53,193 bases of DNA from the NCBI GenBank assembly GCA_020629115.1, contig JAHDDY010000003.1:47459-100651 (forward strand), given 5' to 3'. The stretch's first letter is position 1. The number at the start of each line of letters is the position of its first letter. The notes below the pieces were generated by a model. That model saw only the letters and a program-made list of their open reading frames with translations, was not told where the DNA came from and made no database searches. Shown here one piece after another: positions 8,756 to 17,201 of this stretch. Made by a program: the position numbers and the translations under genes. The DNA is from Paracoccaceae bacterium. GTDB taxonomy: Bacteria > Pseudomonadota > Alphaproteobacteria > Rhodobacterales > Rhodobacteraceae.

Positions 8756-10096
8756 ATGGCCGTACATCATCTCAAGACCAGCAAGCCCGAATCCGAGCGG
8801 TCGGAGGACGACCGCAAGACCCGCGCGGTGGTCGAGGCGACCCTCGCCGATATCGGCGAGCGGGGCGACGCGGCGGTGCGCGAGTTGTCCGGGAAGTTCG
8901 ACGGCTACGCGCCCGAGAGCTTTCGCCTGTCCGACGACGATATCAATGCCCTGATCGGCAAGGTCTCCGCGCAGGACATGCACGACCTGAAATTCGCGCA
9001 GGAGCAGGTGCGCCGCTTCGCCGAGGCCCAGCGCGACTCGATGAAGGATATCGAGGTCGAGACGATGCCCGGCGTCGTGCTGGGGCACCGGAATATCCCC
9101 GTACAATCCGTCGGCTGCTACGTCCCGGGGGGCAAGTTCCCGATGGTGGCGTCGGCGCACATGTCCGTCACGACCGCCAGCGTGGCCAAGGTCCCGCGCA
9201 TCATCGCCTGCACGCCGCCCTTCAAGGGCGAGCCGAACCCGGCGGCCATCGCGGCCATGCATCTGGGCGGGGCGCAGGACATCTACGTCCTCGGCGGGAT
9301 ACAGGCGGTGGGCGCGATGGCGCTGGGCACCGAGACCATCGACCCGGTGCACATGCTCATCGGCCCCGGCAACGCCTTCGTGGCCGAAGCCAAGCGGCAA
9401 CTCTTCGGCAAGGTCGGCATCGACCTCTTCGCCGGGCCGACCGAGACCATGGTCATCGCGGACGACACGGTGGATGCCGAGATGGTCGCGACCGACCTGC
9501 TGGGCCAGGCCGAGCACGGCTACAATTCCCCGGCGGCTTTGCTGACCACCTCGCGCAAGCTGGCCGAGGCGACGCTGGCCGAGATCGACCGCATCCTCGA
9601 AATCCTGCCCACGCGGGAGACGGCCGGGGCGAGCTGGCGCGACTACGGCGATATCATCGTCTGCGATACCTACGACGAGATGCTCGCCGTGGCCGACGAC
9701 ATGGCCTACGAGCACGTGCAGGTGATGACCGACCGGGACGACTGGTTCCTGGAGAACATGACCTGCTACGGCGCGCTGTTCCTCGGCCCGCGCACCAACG
9801 TCGCCAACGGCGACAAGGTCATCGGCACCAATCACACCCTCCCCACCAAGAAGGCCGGGCGCTACACGGGCGGCCTGTGGGTCGGCAAGTACCTCAAGAC
9901 CCACAGCTACCAGCGAATCACCACCGACGAGGCGGCGGCGAAGATCGGCGCCTACGGCTCGCGCCTGTGCATGCTGGAGGGCTTCGTCGGCCATGCCGAG
10001 CAGTGCAATGTCCGCGTGCGCCGCTACGGCGGGGTGAACGTGCCGTATGGCGAGGGTGCTCCCGTGCGGGACGCTCCCGTCCGAAAGGATACCTGA
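8756..10096 (+). CDS. hpsN: Histidinol-dehydrogenase-family sulfopropanediol 3-dehydrogenase (HpsN-like)
   Basis: This 446-residue Zn- and NAD-dependent dehydrogenase belongs to the histidinol dehydrogenase superfamily. It has [44 protein letters not shown] and the metal-site segments LLGQAEHGY and GFVGHAEQ. Overall spacing and the [18 protein letters not shown] segment match HpsN of marine bacteria. HpsN converts (R)-2,3-dihydroxypropane-1-sulfonate to (R)-sulfolactate, rather than acting in histidine synthesis. No his genes are nearby, which supports a catabolic role. The ATG at 8756 follows GGGGAGA. It overlaps the next gene by one base (TGATG). Another polyol or amino-alcohol substrate cannot be excluded. 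Confidence 0.8.
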   Translation: MAVHHLKTSKPESERSEDDRKTRAVVEATLADIGERGDAAVRELSGKFDGYAPESFRLSDDDINALIGKVSAQDMHDLKFAQEQVRRFAEAQRDSMKDIEVETMPGVVLGHRNIPVQSVGCYVPGGKFPMVASAHMSVTTASVAKVPRIIACTPPFKGEPNPAAIAAMHLGGAQDIYVLGGIQAVGAMALGTETIDPVHMLIGPGNAFVAEAKRQLFGKVGIDLFAGPTETMVIADDTVDAEMVATDLLGQAEHGYNSPAALLTTSRKLAEATLAEIDRILEILPTRETAGASWRDYGDIIVCDTYDEMLAVADDMAYEHVQVMTDRDDWFLENMTCYGALFLGPRTNVANGDKVIGTNHTLPTKKAGRYTGGLWVGKYLKTHSYQRITTDEAAAKIGAYGSRLCMLEGFVGHAEQCNVRVRRYGGVNVPYGEGAPVRDAPVRKDT

Positions 10097-10767
10097 TGCC
10101 CCGCCGCCGTCCCGGCACCTATACGGGTCTGGAGGATCTGGGCCGGGTGCGCCTGTCGAGGCATTTCTTCCTGCGCGATTTCCTGCAATCGGAGATCGGC
10201 AACTTCTACGGCAGGCCCAACATCCCCGACGACCCGGACCTCGCCATCGCCGCCGGGACGAGGCTGGCCACCGAGCTGCTCGATCCGCTGGTCGAGACGT
10301 TCGGCCCGCTGGCGATCCGGTCGGGGTTCCGGTCCTGCGACCTGAACCATTTCGGCGCGACCGAGGTGACGCCGCAGAAATGCGCCAGCAACGAGTCGAA
10401 CTACGCGGGGCATATCTGGGACCGGCGCGATGCGAACGGCGCCATGGGCGCGACCGTCTCCCTCGCCGTGCCGTGGTTCGCGGACCAGTACGCGCAGGGG
10501 CGGGACTGGCGCGATCTGGCGTGGTGGATGCACGATCACCTGCCGAAGCATGCGACCTATTTCTTCCCGAAGCTCGCCGCCTTCAACCTGACATGGCGCG
10601 AGGGCGTGGAGAACTCGATCTACAGCTTCGCCAACCCGAAGGGAAAGCTGCTCGGCGCGGGGGCGGAGCCGTCCGAGAGCCGCGCGGAGCGCGCCGTCCG
10701 CTACGCCGACTTCCCCGCCTACCGCGGCATCGCCTATCCGCCCATCCCCGAAAGGTGGCGACCATGA
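10096..10767 (+). CDS. M15-like (D-Ala-D-Ala peptidase-type fold) protein of unknown role
   Basis: This 223-residue protein has no signal peptide. It contains an M15-like core: LAIRSGFRSCDLN, then SNYAGHIWDRRD with a His-x3-Asp arrangement, then a C-terminal WMHDHLPKHATYFFPKLAAFNLTW block. These resemble the metal-binding elements of D-alanyl-D-alanine metallopeptidases of the M15_3 group. The match is partial and catalysis is unproven. It starts on the last base of hpsN and its end overlaps the following SDR by 4 bases, so all three are translationally coupled. A cell-wall function fits poorly with this sulfonate-type operon, hence I leave its role open. Confidence 0.65.
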   Translation: MPRRRPGTYTGLEDLGRVRLSRHFFLRDFLQSEIGNFYGRPNIPDDPDLAIAAGTRLATELLDPLVETFGPLAIRSGFRSCDLNHFGATEVTPQKCASNESNYAGHIWDRRDANGAMGATVSLAVPWFADQYAQGRDWRDLAWWMHDHLPKHATYFFPKLAAFNLTWREGVENSIYSFANPKGKLLGAGAEPSESRAERAVRYADFPAYRGIAYPPIPERWRP

Positions 10768-11528
10768 ATCTCCCCCGCACCCCGTCCTTCCGCCTCGACG
10801 GCCGCCGCGCGCTGGTGACCGGGGCCTCCTCCGGCATCGGCCTTGGCTGCGCCGTGGCGCTGGCCGAGGCGGGGGCACGGGTCACGCTGTCGGCCCGGCG
10901 CGCGGGGGTGCTGGAGGAGGCGGTCGCGGCCTTCCGCGCCGAGGGGTGGGCGGCCGATGCCCTGCCGCTCGACGTGGCCGATATCGACGCGGTGCGCGAT
11001 GCGCTGGCGGCCCGCGACCCGTACGACATCCTCGTCAACTCGGCGGGGCTGGCCGTCCATTCCCCGGCCGTCGAGACGGACCCCGCCGATTACGACCGGG
11101 TGGCCGACCTGAACACCCGGGGCGCGTACTTCCTGCTGCGCGAGGTGGCCGGGCGGCTGGTGGCGGCGGGGAAGGGCGGCTCGCTGATGACGATCTCGTC
11201 CCAGATGGCCCATGTGGGCGGCATCGACCGGGCGGTCTACTGCGCGTCCAAGCACGCGGTGGAGGGCATGACGAAGGCCATGGCCATCGAATGGGGACCG
11301 CGCGGCATCCGCGTCAACACGGTCTGCCCCACCTTCATCCGCACGCCCCTGACGGAGCAGACCTTCGCCAACCCCGAGCGCGTCGCCTGGATCGAGGAGA
11401 AGATCAAGCTGGGCCGCGTGGGCGAGGTCGAGGACATCATGGGCGCGGTCGTCTTCCTCGCCTCGGATGCCGCCGCGCTGGTCACCGGAACGGCGCTGAT
11501 GGTGGACGGCGGATGGACGGCGGACTAG
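10764..11528 (+). CDS. Short-chain dehydrogenase, probable partner of HpsN
   Basis: This 254-residue classical SDR has TGASSGIG at residues 19-26, NSAG near 90, catalytic Ser in MTISSQ and YCASK (YxxxK) near 156. The downstream DGGW ending is standard for the family. In dihydroxypropanesulfonate degraders, SDRs (HpsO, HpsP) convert (S)- to (R)-dihydroxypropanesulfonate ahead of HpsN. The overlap with the preceding genes suggests this role, but the symbol is withheld because the substrate cannot be read from the sequence. It ends the gene cluster; the atp promoter follows. Confidence 0.78.
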   Translation: MNLPRTPSFRLDGRRALVTGASSGIGLGCAVALAEAGARVTLSARRAGVLEEAVAAFRAEGWAADALPLDVADIDAVRDALAARDPYDILVNSAGLAVHSPAVETDPADYDRVADLNTRGAYFLLREVAGRLVAAGKGGSLMTISSQMAHVGGIDRAVYCASKHAVEGMTKAMAIEWGPRGIRVNTVCPTFIRTPLTEQTFANPERVAWIEEKIKLGRVGEVEDIMGAVVFLASDAAALVTGTALMVDGGWTAD

Positions 11529-11612
11529 TTTCGGGGTGCGGCACATACTCCTTCGGGCATAAGTGACTGTAATACGGGGATTTATGTATCGGCGGGCAGG
11601 GTCAGCCATCGC

Positions 11613-11641
11613 TTGACAGCGCCGGGGCCGCTGAATATGGT
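11613..11641 (+). promoter_or_regulatory. Sigma-70-type promoter of the atp F0 operon
   Basis: A perfect -35 TTGACA at 11613-11618 is followed by a 17-base spacer and a -10-like TATGGT at 11636-11641. The predicted start of transcription is near 11648, leaving a leader of about 48 bases before atpI. No other equally good pair is seen between the SDR and atpI. Confidence 0.6.
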
Positions 11642-11695
11642 GCGCCCGATTTCAAGGCGCAGAATGCGCTTCGGGGCGATTTTCGGGAGTGGGAT

Positions 11696-12052
11696 ATGGC
11701 CGGAATGCGGCCCGGTTCACCGGAGGGTGACGGGAAGGCCGCTGGGGACGATGCGGCACTGGACAGTCTCTCGCGGCGGATCGACGCCGCCCGCGAGAGG
11801 ATCGACCCCCCGCGCCGCCGGTCCCCCGGCAAGTATCAGTCGCTCTCCGTCGCGTGGCGGATGGTGCTGGAGCTGGTCATCGGATGCGCGTTCGGCGCGG
11901 CGATCGGCTACGCGTTCGACGAGGTGGCGGGCACCGGCCCGCTTTTCTTGGTGGTGTTCGGCCTTCTGGGCTTCGCCGCCGGTGTGAAGACGATGATGGC
12001 CTCGGCGCGGCAGATGCAGCGCAAGGGCAGCGAGGGAGACGGCCTTGGCTGA
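11696..12052 (+). CDS. atpI: ATP synthase assembly/accessory protein AtpI
   Basis: This 118-residue protein has a basic, Pro-rich N-terminal region (about residues 1-45) and two membrane helices (about 50-72 and 78-98) containing IGCAFGAAIGYAFDE, a pattern of alphaproteobacterial AtpI/Atp1 proteins. AtpI helps assemble the c-ring and may act in Mg transport. It is the first gene of the F0 cluster. Its end overlaps the TTG start of atpB by 8 bases. Confidence 0.82.
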   Translation: MAGMRPGSPEGDGKAAGDDAALDSLSRRIDAARERIDPPRRRSPGKYQSLSVAWRMVLELVIGCAFGAAIGYAFDEVAGTGPLFLVVFGLLGFAAGVKTMMASARQMQRKGSEGDGLG

Positions 12053-12803
12053 AGTTGCGGACTACGAGGAAGGCGGGTTCAACATCGACCCGATGTACCA
12101 GTTCGAGATCAAGAACTGGATCCCCATCGACTTCGGCTTCGTCGACCTGTCCTTCACCAATTCCGCGTTCTTCGCGTTCGTCGCGGTGGCCGCCGTCAGC
12201 CTGTTCCTGTGGCTCTCCATGCGCGGCAGCGCGCTGGTGCCGACGCGGATGCAGTCGATGGCCGAGGGGCTGTACGAATTCGTGCGCAACATGGTGCGCG
12301 ATTCCTGCGGCGAGGCGGGGCTGAAGTACTTCCCCTACATCTTCACGCTGTTCCTGTTCATCCTCGGGTGCAACCTGCTCGGGATGGTGCCGTATTCCTT
12401 CACGGTGACGAGCCACTTCGCGGTGACGGTGTTCCTCGCGCTGGCGGTCTTCATCTCGGTGACGGTGATCGGCTTCATGCGCCACGGCGCCGGGTTCCTG
12501 GGCCTGTTCTGGCCGATGGACGCCCCGGCGGCCATGCGCCCCGTCCTCGCGGTCATCGAGGTCATCTCGTATTTCGTGCGTCCCGTCAGCCACTCGATCC
12601 GCCTCGGCGCGAACATGATGGCGGGGCACGCGGTCCTCAAGGTCTTCGCCGGCTTCGTCATCTCGCTGGGCGTGTTCGGGGTCATCCCCCTGCTCGCCAT
12701 CGTCGGCGTGACGGCGCTGGAATTCCTCGTCGCGGTCATCCAGGCGTATGTCTTCGCCATCCTGACCTGCGTCTACCTCCACGACGCGCTGCACATGCAC
12801 TGA
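12045..12803 (+). CDS. atpB: F0 ATP synthase subunit a
   Basis: This 252-residue membrane protein forms the proton half-channels beside the c-ring. The essential arginine is in [14 protein letters not shown] and the C-terminal helix has [16 protein letters not shown], with the Gln/Glu positions expected of subunit a. Five to six membrane helices are visible. The start is a TTG at 12045 preceded by GAGGGAGA, within the last codons of atpI. No ATG lies in frame near the expected N-terminus, so the TTG is decisive. Subunit c follows after 55 bases. Confidence 0.93.
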   Translation: MAEVADYEEGGFNIDPMYQFEIKNWIPIDFGFVDLSFTNSAFFAFVAVAAVSLFLWLSMRGSALVPTRMQSMAEGLYEFVRNMVRDSCGEAGLKYFPYIFTLFLFILGCNLLGMVPYSFTVTSHFAVTVFLALAVFISVTVIGFMRHGAGFLGLFWPMDAPAAMRPVLAVIEVISYFVRPVSHSIRLGANMMAGHAVLKVFAGFVISLGVFGVIPLLAIVGVTALEFLVAVIQAYVFAILTCVYLHDALHMH

Positions 12804-12858
12804 GGCATCTGCACGCATCCCTCTTCAAAGACGGCCATTCCAACAAAGGAGCATCACC

Positions 12859-13095
12859 ATGGAAGGCGATATCGGAAACATGGGTCAGTACATCGGCGCC
12901 GGCCTCGCCTGCATCGGCATGGGTGGCGCGGGCATCGGCGTGGGTCACGTCGCGGGGAACTTCCTCGCCGGCGCGCTGCGCAACCCCGCCGCGGCACAGG
13001 AACAGACCGCGACGCTCTTCATCGGCATCGCGTTCGCCGAGGCGCTGGGCATCTTCAGCTTCCTCGTCGCGCTGCTGCTGCTCTTCGCCGTCTGA
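12859..13095 (+). CDS. atpE: F0 ATP synthase subunit c
   Basis: This 78-residue hairpin of two membrane helices forms the proton-driven ring. Helix 1 has the Gly-rich [10 protein letters not shown] motif, the polar loop has ALRNPAA, and helix 2 carries the proton-binding Glu61 in FAEALGIF. Ion selectivity should be for protons because the helix lacks the extra polar ligands of Na-binding c subunits. A strong ribosome-binding site AAAGGAG precedes the ATG. A perfect terminator-like hairpin directly follows the gene, separating it from atpF' and atpF. Confidence 0.95.
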   Translation: MEGDIGNMGQYIGAGLACIGMGGAGIGVGHVAGNFLAGALRNPAAAQEQTATLFIGIAFAEALGIFSFLVALLLLFAV

Positions 13096-13106
13096 TACCC
13101 TGAAGC

Positions 13107-13134
13107 GAGGGCGCGGGTGCGCGCCCTCCCTTTT
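13107..13134 (+). terminator. Terminator-like hairpin inside the F0 cluster (after atpE)
   Basis: The arms GAGGGCGCG (13107-13115) and CGCGCCCTC (13120-13128) pair perfectly over 9 bp around a GGTG loop and are followed by CCTTTT. This has the form of an intrinsic terminator or a 3'-end stabiliser. It lies between atpE and atpF', 29 bases before the atpF' start, with no obvious new promoter after it, so it probably works as a partial terminator. Confidence 0.7.
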
Positions 13135-13157
13135 CCTACCTTAGTGTGGAGGGCCGC

Positions 13158-13700
13158 ATGGCCACACCCGCGACCGACGACTACGCCGACGCAGGCGGCA
13201 TGCCGCAGCTCGACTTCGATACCTGGCCGTCCCAGATCTTCTGGGTCGCGCTGGCGCTCGTGCTGCTCTACCAGATCCTGTCGAAGAAGATCATGCCGCG
13301 CATCGCGGGCACGCTCGAAGCGCGCCAGCACGCCATCGCGGACGACCTCGACGCCGCATCCTCGCTCAAGGTCCGGGCCGAGGCGGCGCAGCAGACCTAT
13401 CAGCAGGCGCTCGCGGATGCGAAGGCCCGCGCCGGCGAGATCGCCGACAGGAACCGCGCCGACATCCAGGCGCAGGTCGACGAGGCAACCGTCAAGGCCG
13501 AGGCCGAGATCGCGGCCCGCACCGCCGAGGGCGAGGAGCGCATCGGCGCCATCCGCGCCGAGGCCGCGCGGAACGCCAAGGAGATCGCCGTCGAGACCGC
13601 GCGGGCCATCGTCGAGAAGCTGGCCCCGGGCAGCGCCGACGAGACCACCATCGCCGCGGCCGTCGACCGGGCGCTCGCAGAACGGGGGATCGCCCGATGA
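13158..13700 (+). CDS. atpF': F0 ATP synthase subunit b'
   Basis: This 180-residue protein is the b' half of the heterodimeric peripheral stalk (also called atpG or atpX). It has one membrane helix (about residues 27-45, FWVALALVLLYQIL) after a short N-terminal tail, followed by a long Ala/Glu/Arg-rich coiled coil. The ATG at 13158 follows GGAGG by five bases; a GTG at 13146 would put that site inside the gene. It overlaps atpF by 4 bases (ATGA). Confidence 0.88.
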   Translation: MATPATDDYADAGGMPQLDFDTWPSQIFWVALALVLLYQILSKKIMPRIAGTLEARQHAIADDLDAASSLKVRAEAAQQTYQQALADAKARAGEIADRNRADIQAQVDEATVKAEAEIAARTAEGEERIGAIRAEAARNAKEIAVETARAIVEKLAPGSADETTIAAAVDRALAERGIAR

Positions 13701-14176
13701 CCGACAAGATGGCCATCGCCATAGGCCTGGTTCTGTTCCTCGGGATCCTCGTCTACTACCGCGTCCCGTCGATGGTCGCGAAAATGCTCGACGCCCGCGC
13801 CGAGCGCATCCGCGCACAGCTCGAAGAGGCCCGCGCGGCGAAGGAGGAGGCGCAGACGCTGCTCGCATCCTTCGAGCGCAAGCAGGCCGAGGTGCAGCGC
13901 GACGCCGACGAGATCGTCCGCCGGGCGAAATCCGAGGCAACCGCCGCGTCAGAGCAGGCGCAGGTCGACCTGCAGGAGTCGATCGCGCGGAAACTGCGCG
14001 CCGCCGAGGACCGCATCGCCCAGGCCGAGGCGTCGGCCACCCGGGAGGTGCGCAACGCTGCCGCCGCCGCCGCGACCGCCGCCGCGCGCGAGGCTATCGG
14101 CGGGGGCCTGTCGCAGGACCGCGCCGACGCGTTGCTCGACGACGGCATCGCCACCATCGGGGCGCGGCTGAACTGA
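13697..14176 (+). CDS. atpF: F0 ATP synthase subunit b
   Basis: This 159-residue protein has an N-terminal membrane helix (about residues 5-22) followed by a continuous charged coiled coil, the form of the subunit b stalk that pairs with b' and reaches the F1 delta subunit. At 159 residues it is of normal length. It begins within the stop region of atpF' (ATGA). The F1 genes are not in the window, as usual for alphaproteobacteria, whose F0 and F1 genes are unlinked. Confidence 0.88.
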   Translation: MTDKMAIAIGLVLFLGILVYYRVPSMVAKMLDARAERIRAQLEEARAAKEEAQTLLASFERKQAEVQRDADEIVRRAKSEATAASEQAQVDLQESIARKLRAAEDRIAQAEASATREVRNAAAAAATAAAREAIGGGLSQDRADALLDDGIATIGARLN

Positions 14177-14223
14177 CCCCGATACCCGACTCGCGTCGCC
14201 GCACGACGCGGTAACAAACCGAA

Positions 14224-14258
14224 ACGCCGCTTCAAAACTTGAGGCGGCGTCTTCTTTT
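14224..14258 (+). terminator. Intrinsic terminator after the F0 operon
   Basis: A 12-bp stem pairs 14224-14235 with 14239-14250 (one G-T pair) around a three-base loop AAC. It is followed by CTTCTTTTG. It cleanly ends the atp transcript 48 bases after atpF and before fabI. Confidence 0.8.
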
Positions 14259-14311
14259 GTGTGCCGCGCTTCGATATGGCTTGCCCGTCGCAACCCGCAC
14301 GAGGCATCCCC

Positions 14312-15121
14312 ATGACCGAACCCGTTTCTCCCGCCCCGCTGATGCAGGGCAAGCGCGGCCTCGTGATGGGGGTGGCGAACGACCATTCCATCGCCTGGGG
14401 CATCGCCCGTACGCTCGCGGCCCAGGGCGCGGAGATGGCCTTCACCTACCAGGGCGATTCGTTCGGCAAGCGCGTGCGCCCGCTGGCCGAGAGCGTCGGC
14501 TCGTCGCTCGTCCTGCCCGCGGACGTGCAGGATGCGGCCAGCCTCGACGTCGTGTTCGAGACGCTGACCTCGGAATGGGGCGGCATCGACTTCCTGGTCC
14601 ACGCCATCGCCTACAGCGACAAGAGCGAGCTGAAGGGCCGCTACGTGAACACCACGCGGGCCAACTTCCTCAACACGATGGACATATCGTGCTTCTCGCT
14701 GACCGATCTGGCCAGGCGCGCGCAACCGCTGATGGCCGGGGGCGGCTCGATCGTCACGCTCAGCTACCTTGGCGCGGACCGGGTTCTGCCGAACTACAAC
14801 GTCATGGGCGTGGCCAAGGCGGCGCTGGAGGCGAACGTGCGCTATCTCGCCGCCGATCTGGGGACAGACGGCATCCGCGTGAACGCCGTCTCGCCGGGAC
14901 CGATGCGCACGCTTGCCGGCTCGGCGGTCGGCTCGGCGCGTAAGGTCTACAACTTCAACGTCCGCAACGCTCCCCTGCGCCGGACGGCGATGCTCGACGA
15001 GGTGGGCGGGGCGGCGCTGTACCTGCTGTCCGACATGGGCGGCGGGACGACGGGCGAGACGCTCTACGTCGATTGCGGCTATCACGTCATGGGCATGGTG
15101 GCCGAGGAGAACCTCGCCTGA
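14312..15121 (+). CDS. fabI: Enoyl-[acyl-carrier-protein] reductase (NADH) FabI
   Basis: This 269-residue enzyme reduces trans-2-enoyl-ACP in the last step of fatty acid elongation. It has the divergent SDR cofactor motif GVANDHSIAWGIA, the Tyr-x6-Lys active site in NYNVMGVAK that separates FabI from ordinary YxxxK SDRs, and SPGPMRTLA near the substrate loop. The ATG at 14312 was chosen because GAGG precedes it and it matches the family N-terminus; a GTG at 14261 would add 17 residues overlapping the terminator region. It is a single-gene unit between two terminal structures. Confidence 0.93.
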   Translation: MTEPVSPAPLMQGKRGLVMGVANDHSIAWGIARTLAAQGAEMAFTYQGDSFGKRVRPLAESVGSSLVLPADVQDAASLDVVFETLTSEWGGIDFLVHAIAYSDKSELKGRYVNTTRANFLNTMDISCFSLTDLARRAQPLMAGGGSIVTLSYLGADRVLPNYNVMGVAKAALEANVRYLAADLGTDGIRVNAVSPGPMRTLAGSAVGSARKVYNFNVRNAPLRRTAMLDEVGGAALYLLSDMGGGTTGETLYVDCGYHVMGMVAEENLA

Positions 15122-15179
15122 GCCGCCCCCGAGTCGGCGCGGTTGAGCGCAGGGGCGTTTTCTGCTAACACTGTATGCG

Positions 15180-15199
15180 CGTCACGCGAGGAGGTGACG
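15180..15199 (+). promoter_or_regulatory. Hairpin in the leader of the cold-shock gene
   Basis: CGTCAC (15180-15185) and GTGACG (15194-15199) form a perfect 6-bp inverted repeat. Its loop contains GAGGAG, a Shine-Dalgarno-like sequence. It lies 24 bases ahead of the cold-shock start codon, whose own ribosome-binding site is GGAG close to the ATG. Cold-shock mRNAs commonly have structured leaders; whether this one acts as a thermosensor is unknown. Confidence 0.35.
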
Positions 15200-15222
15200 T
15201 TACGACAGCTTTGGAGACGACG

Positions 15223-15432
15223 ATGGCTACTGGCACCGTGAAATGGTTCAACCCGACCAAGGGGTACGGGTTCATCGAGCCGAGCGAAGGCGGCAAGGAC
15301 GTGTTCGTGCATATCTCCGCCGTCCAGAACGCGGGCCTGACCGGCCTCGCCGACGGCCAGAAGATCAACTACGAGATCGAGACCGACCGGCAGGGCCGCA
15401 GCTCCGCCGGATCGCTCGAACCGCTGGACTGA
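15223..15432 (+). CDS. cspA: Cold-shock family RNA chaperone
   Basis: This 69-residue CSD protein binds single-stranded nucleic acids. RNP1 is present as KGYGFIEP and RNP2 as DVFVHIS, preceded by TGTVKWFNPTKG. It is the usual 68-70 residues from the ATG at 15223, which follows GGAG. An in-frame ATG at 15175 would add 16 residues unlike the family and is not used here. It is convergent with the peroxidase gene, 31 bases away. The symbol denotes the family, not a specific paralogue. Confidence 0.88.
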   Translation: MATGTVKWFNPTKGYGFIEPSEGGKDVFVHISAVQNAGLTGLADGQKINYEIETDRQGRSSAGSLEPLD

Positions 15433-15463
15433 CACTTCCGCCGCCGCGCGGCGAAGGGGCGCA

Positions 15464-17119
15464 TCACCCGGCGACGATGCGCCGTCTCCGCGCGAGCATG
15501 GCCATCGCCACCGCGAACAGGGCGAGCGGCATCGGTTCGTCGACGACGCCCCGCGCCGCCGTGATGAACACGTTGTCCTGAATCCACTCGATGCCCGTAT
15601 TGTCGCGCAGGATATCCGCGAGGCTCCGGTCCTGGATCCAGGCGAGCATGTCGCCCTCGAACATGCGCTCGTACCAGAATCGGTCGCCCGCGCGCAGCCG
15701 GTCGAACTGATCGCCGATGATGGCCGCGTTCAGCGCTCCGACCAGGGCACCGTCGAGCGGGTTCTCCGCCAATGCGCCGAGGAACGGGTCGAGACCGTCC
15801 AGCGATGCGCCGTAGAGCGCCTCCAGTTCCGCCGCGAGGACCGGATCGTCCGTCAGCTCCGACCACGATTCGATCGGATCGAGACCGTAGGCGGCGCGCA
15901 GCACATTGTAGTCGGCCAACCCCAGATCGCGCCCCCGGGCGATGTTGCTCGCCATCAGGTCGCTGTCCTCGCCGTTGCCGCGGTCGAGGAAGTTGCGCAG
16001 CTCCGACGACATCGCCGCATCCACCGCCATCGCGTCCTGCGCCGCCAACCCGCGCATGAGCGGGTCGACCCCGCCGCCGTCGAGGAAGGTCTCGGGCGAG
16101 AAGAACCCGTCGCTGAGCTTCAGGTGCCCCTGCGCGATGGGGTCGCCGTTCTCGGCGAGGCGCTCCAGTTCGTCGGGGATCATGGAATGGCAGAAGCGGA
16201 AGGCGCAGGTGGAGAATTCGGTCGTCATCCCCGCGTTCACGCCCGCGTCGTAGCCGCCGTAAGCTCCCAAGCCGCTTTCGCCCAGAAGCTGTGGCAGCCA
16301 TTCGTTATAGGTGATCGCCTGGATCTGCGCCCCGACGAGGGCGCGCGATTCCTGGTAGATCCGCTCGCCGGACCATCCGGGATTCGCTTCCGAGAGCGTG
16401 TCGGCCACGCGGTTGTGCTCGCGGGCGAAGACGGTGTGCATGGCGGTGAGCTGCTGCTGCTCGTTCGTCCGCGCGTCCCCGGCCATGAAGTTGCCGTCCG
16501 CGTCGCGGGGCAGATTGTTGCCCTCGCTCATGCGCAGGCGGCCCGTGCCGTCGTTGGCGCGCAGTTCGGTGGCCTTGGTTTCGTCGGAGCCGTAGACCAT
16601 CGAGGCGTCGATATAGGCGGTGATCTCGTTGATGCCCGCGCCGCCCTCCCGGGCCGCGCGGTCGATGTCCCCCATTCCGCCGCCCAGGTTCAGGCCGCCG
16701 CCTCCCGCTTCGGCGGTGGCGGTGATGTCGTGGTCGACGAACTGGCCCCAGGCCCAGAACATGCTGCTCATCCCCTCGCCCCCGACCGCGCCCGAATCGG
16801 GGCCCATGCCGACAGAGACGTCGCGGGCGTCCGGACCGTCCGCGCGCAGCATGTCGGCGCCGGTATCGGACGCGCCGGCGGCGGTGAGCAAGCCCGTATG
16901 GGCCGATCCCCAATCGGGATTGTGCAGGTTGTTGCCCGTGCCGTCGTAGCTGCGGAACTCGATTCCGTCGACGGCGACGGAGGAGACCGAGGCCGTGCGT
17001 CCGTTGGTGCAGTCGATCAGCGTACCGAGCGGGGTGGTGCACAGGCTCGTCGCCCGCGCGTTCGGAACGGCCGCTACAATGCCGAGTGTCAGGCCCAGAA
17101 GCGCCGGGAGCGTGCGCAT
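15464..17119 (-). CDS. Secreted animal-type haem peroxidase with PEP-CTERM-like tail
   Basis: This 551-residue protein belongs to the animal haem peroxidase (peroxinectin-like) family. It has a signal peptide (residues 1-23). Distal Asp129-His130 sit in WGQFVDHD. Catalytic Arg217 and Glu220 are in ARTNEQ, followed by HTVFAREHNR. The proximal His311 is in FRFCHSM, where many relatives have FRFGH. Asp129 and Glu220 are at the positions that ester-link haem in mammalian enzymes. The C-terminus has DEPMPLALF, a hydrophobic helix and RRRR, the layout of PEP-CTERM-type sorting signals. The start follows AGGAGAA. It probably generates oxidants or hypohalous acid outside the cytoplasm; the substrate is unknown. 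Confidence 0.85.
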   Translation of the reverse strand: MRTLPALLGLTLGIVAAVPNARATSLCTTPLGTLIDCTNGRTASVSSVAVDGIEFRSYDGTGNNLHNPDWGSAHTGLLTAAGASDTGADMLRADGPDARDVSVGMGPDSGAVGGEGMSSMFWAWGQFVDHDITATAEAGGGGLNLGGGMGDIDRAAREGGAGINEITAYIDASMVYGSDETKATELRANDGTGRLRMSEGNNLPRDADGNFMAGDARTNEQQQLTAMHTVFAREHNRVADTLSEANPGWSGERIYQESRALVGAQIQAITYNEWLPQLLGESGLGAYGGYDAGVNAGMTTEFSTCAFRFCHSMIPDELERLAENGDPIAQGHLKLSDGFFSPETFLDGGGVDPLMRGLAAQDAMAVDAAMSSELRNFLDRGNGEDSDLMASNIARGRDLGLADYNVLRAAYGLDPIESWSELTDDPVLAAELEALYGASLDGLDPFLGALAENPLDGALVGALNAAIIGDQFDRLRAGDRFWYERMFEGDMLAWIQDRSLADILRDNTGIEWIQDNVFITAARGVVDEPMPLALFAVAMAMLARRRRIVAG

Positions 17120-17201
17120 GTGTTCTTCTCCTGTGAAGAGGACGTCGGAAGCACGCTATCACGCAAAACTCACGCCAAGATGAACGCGGCTCCCGTCCCG
17201 G

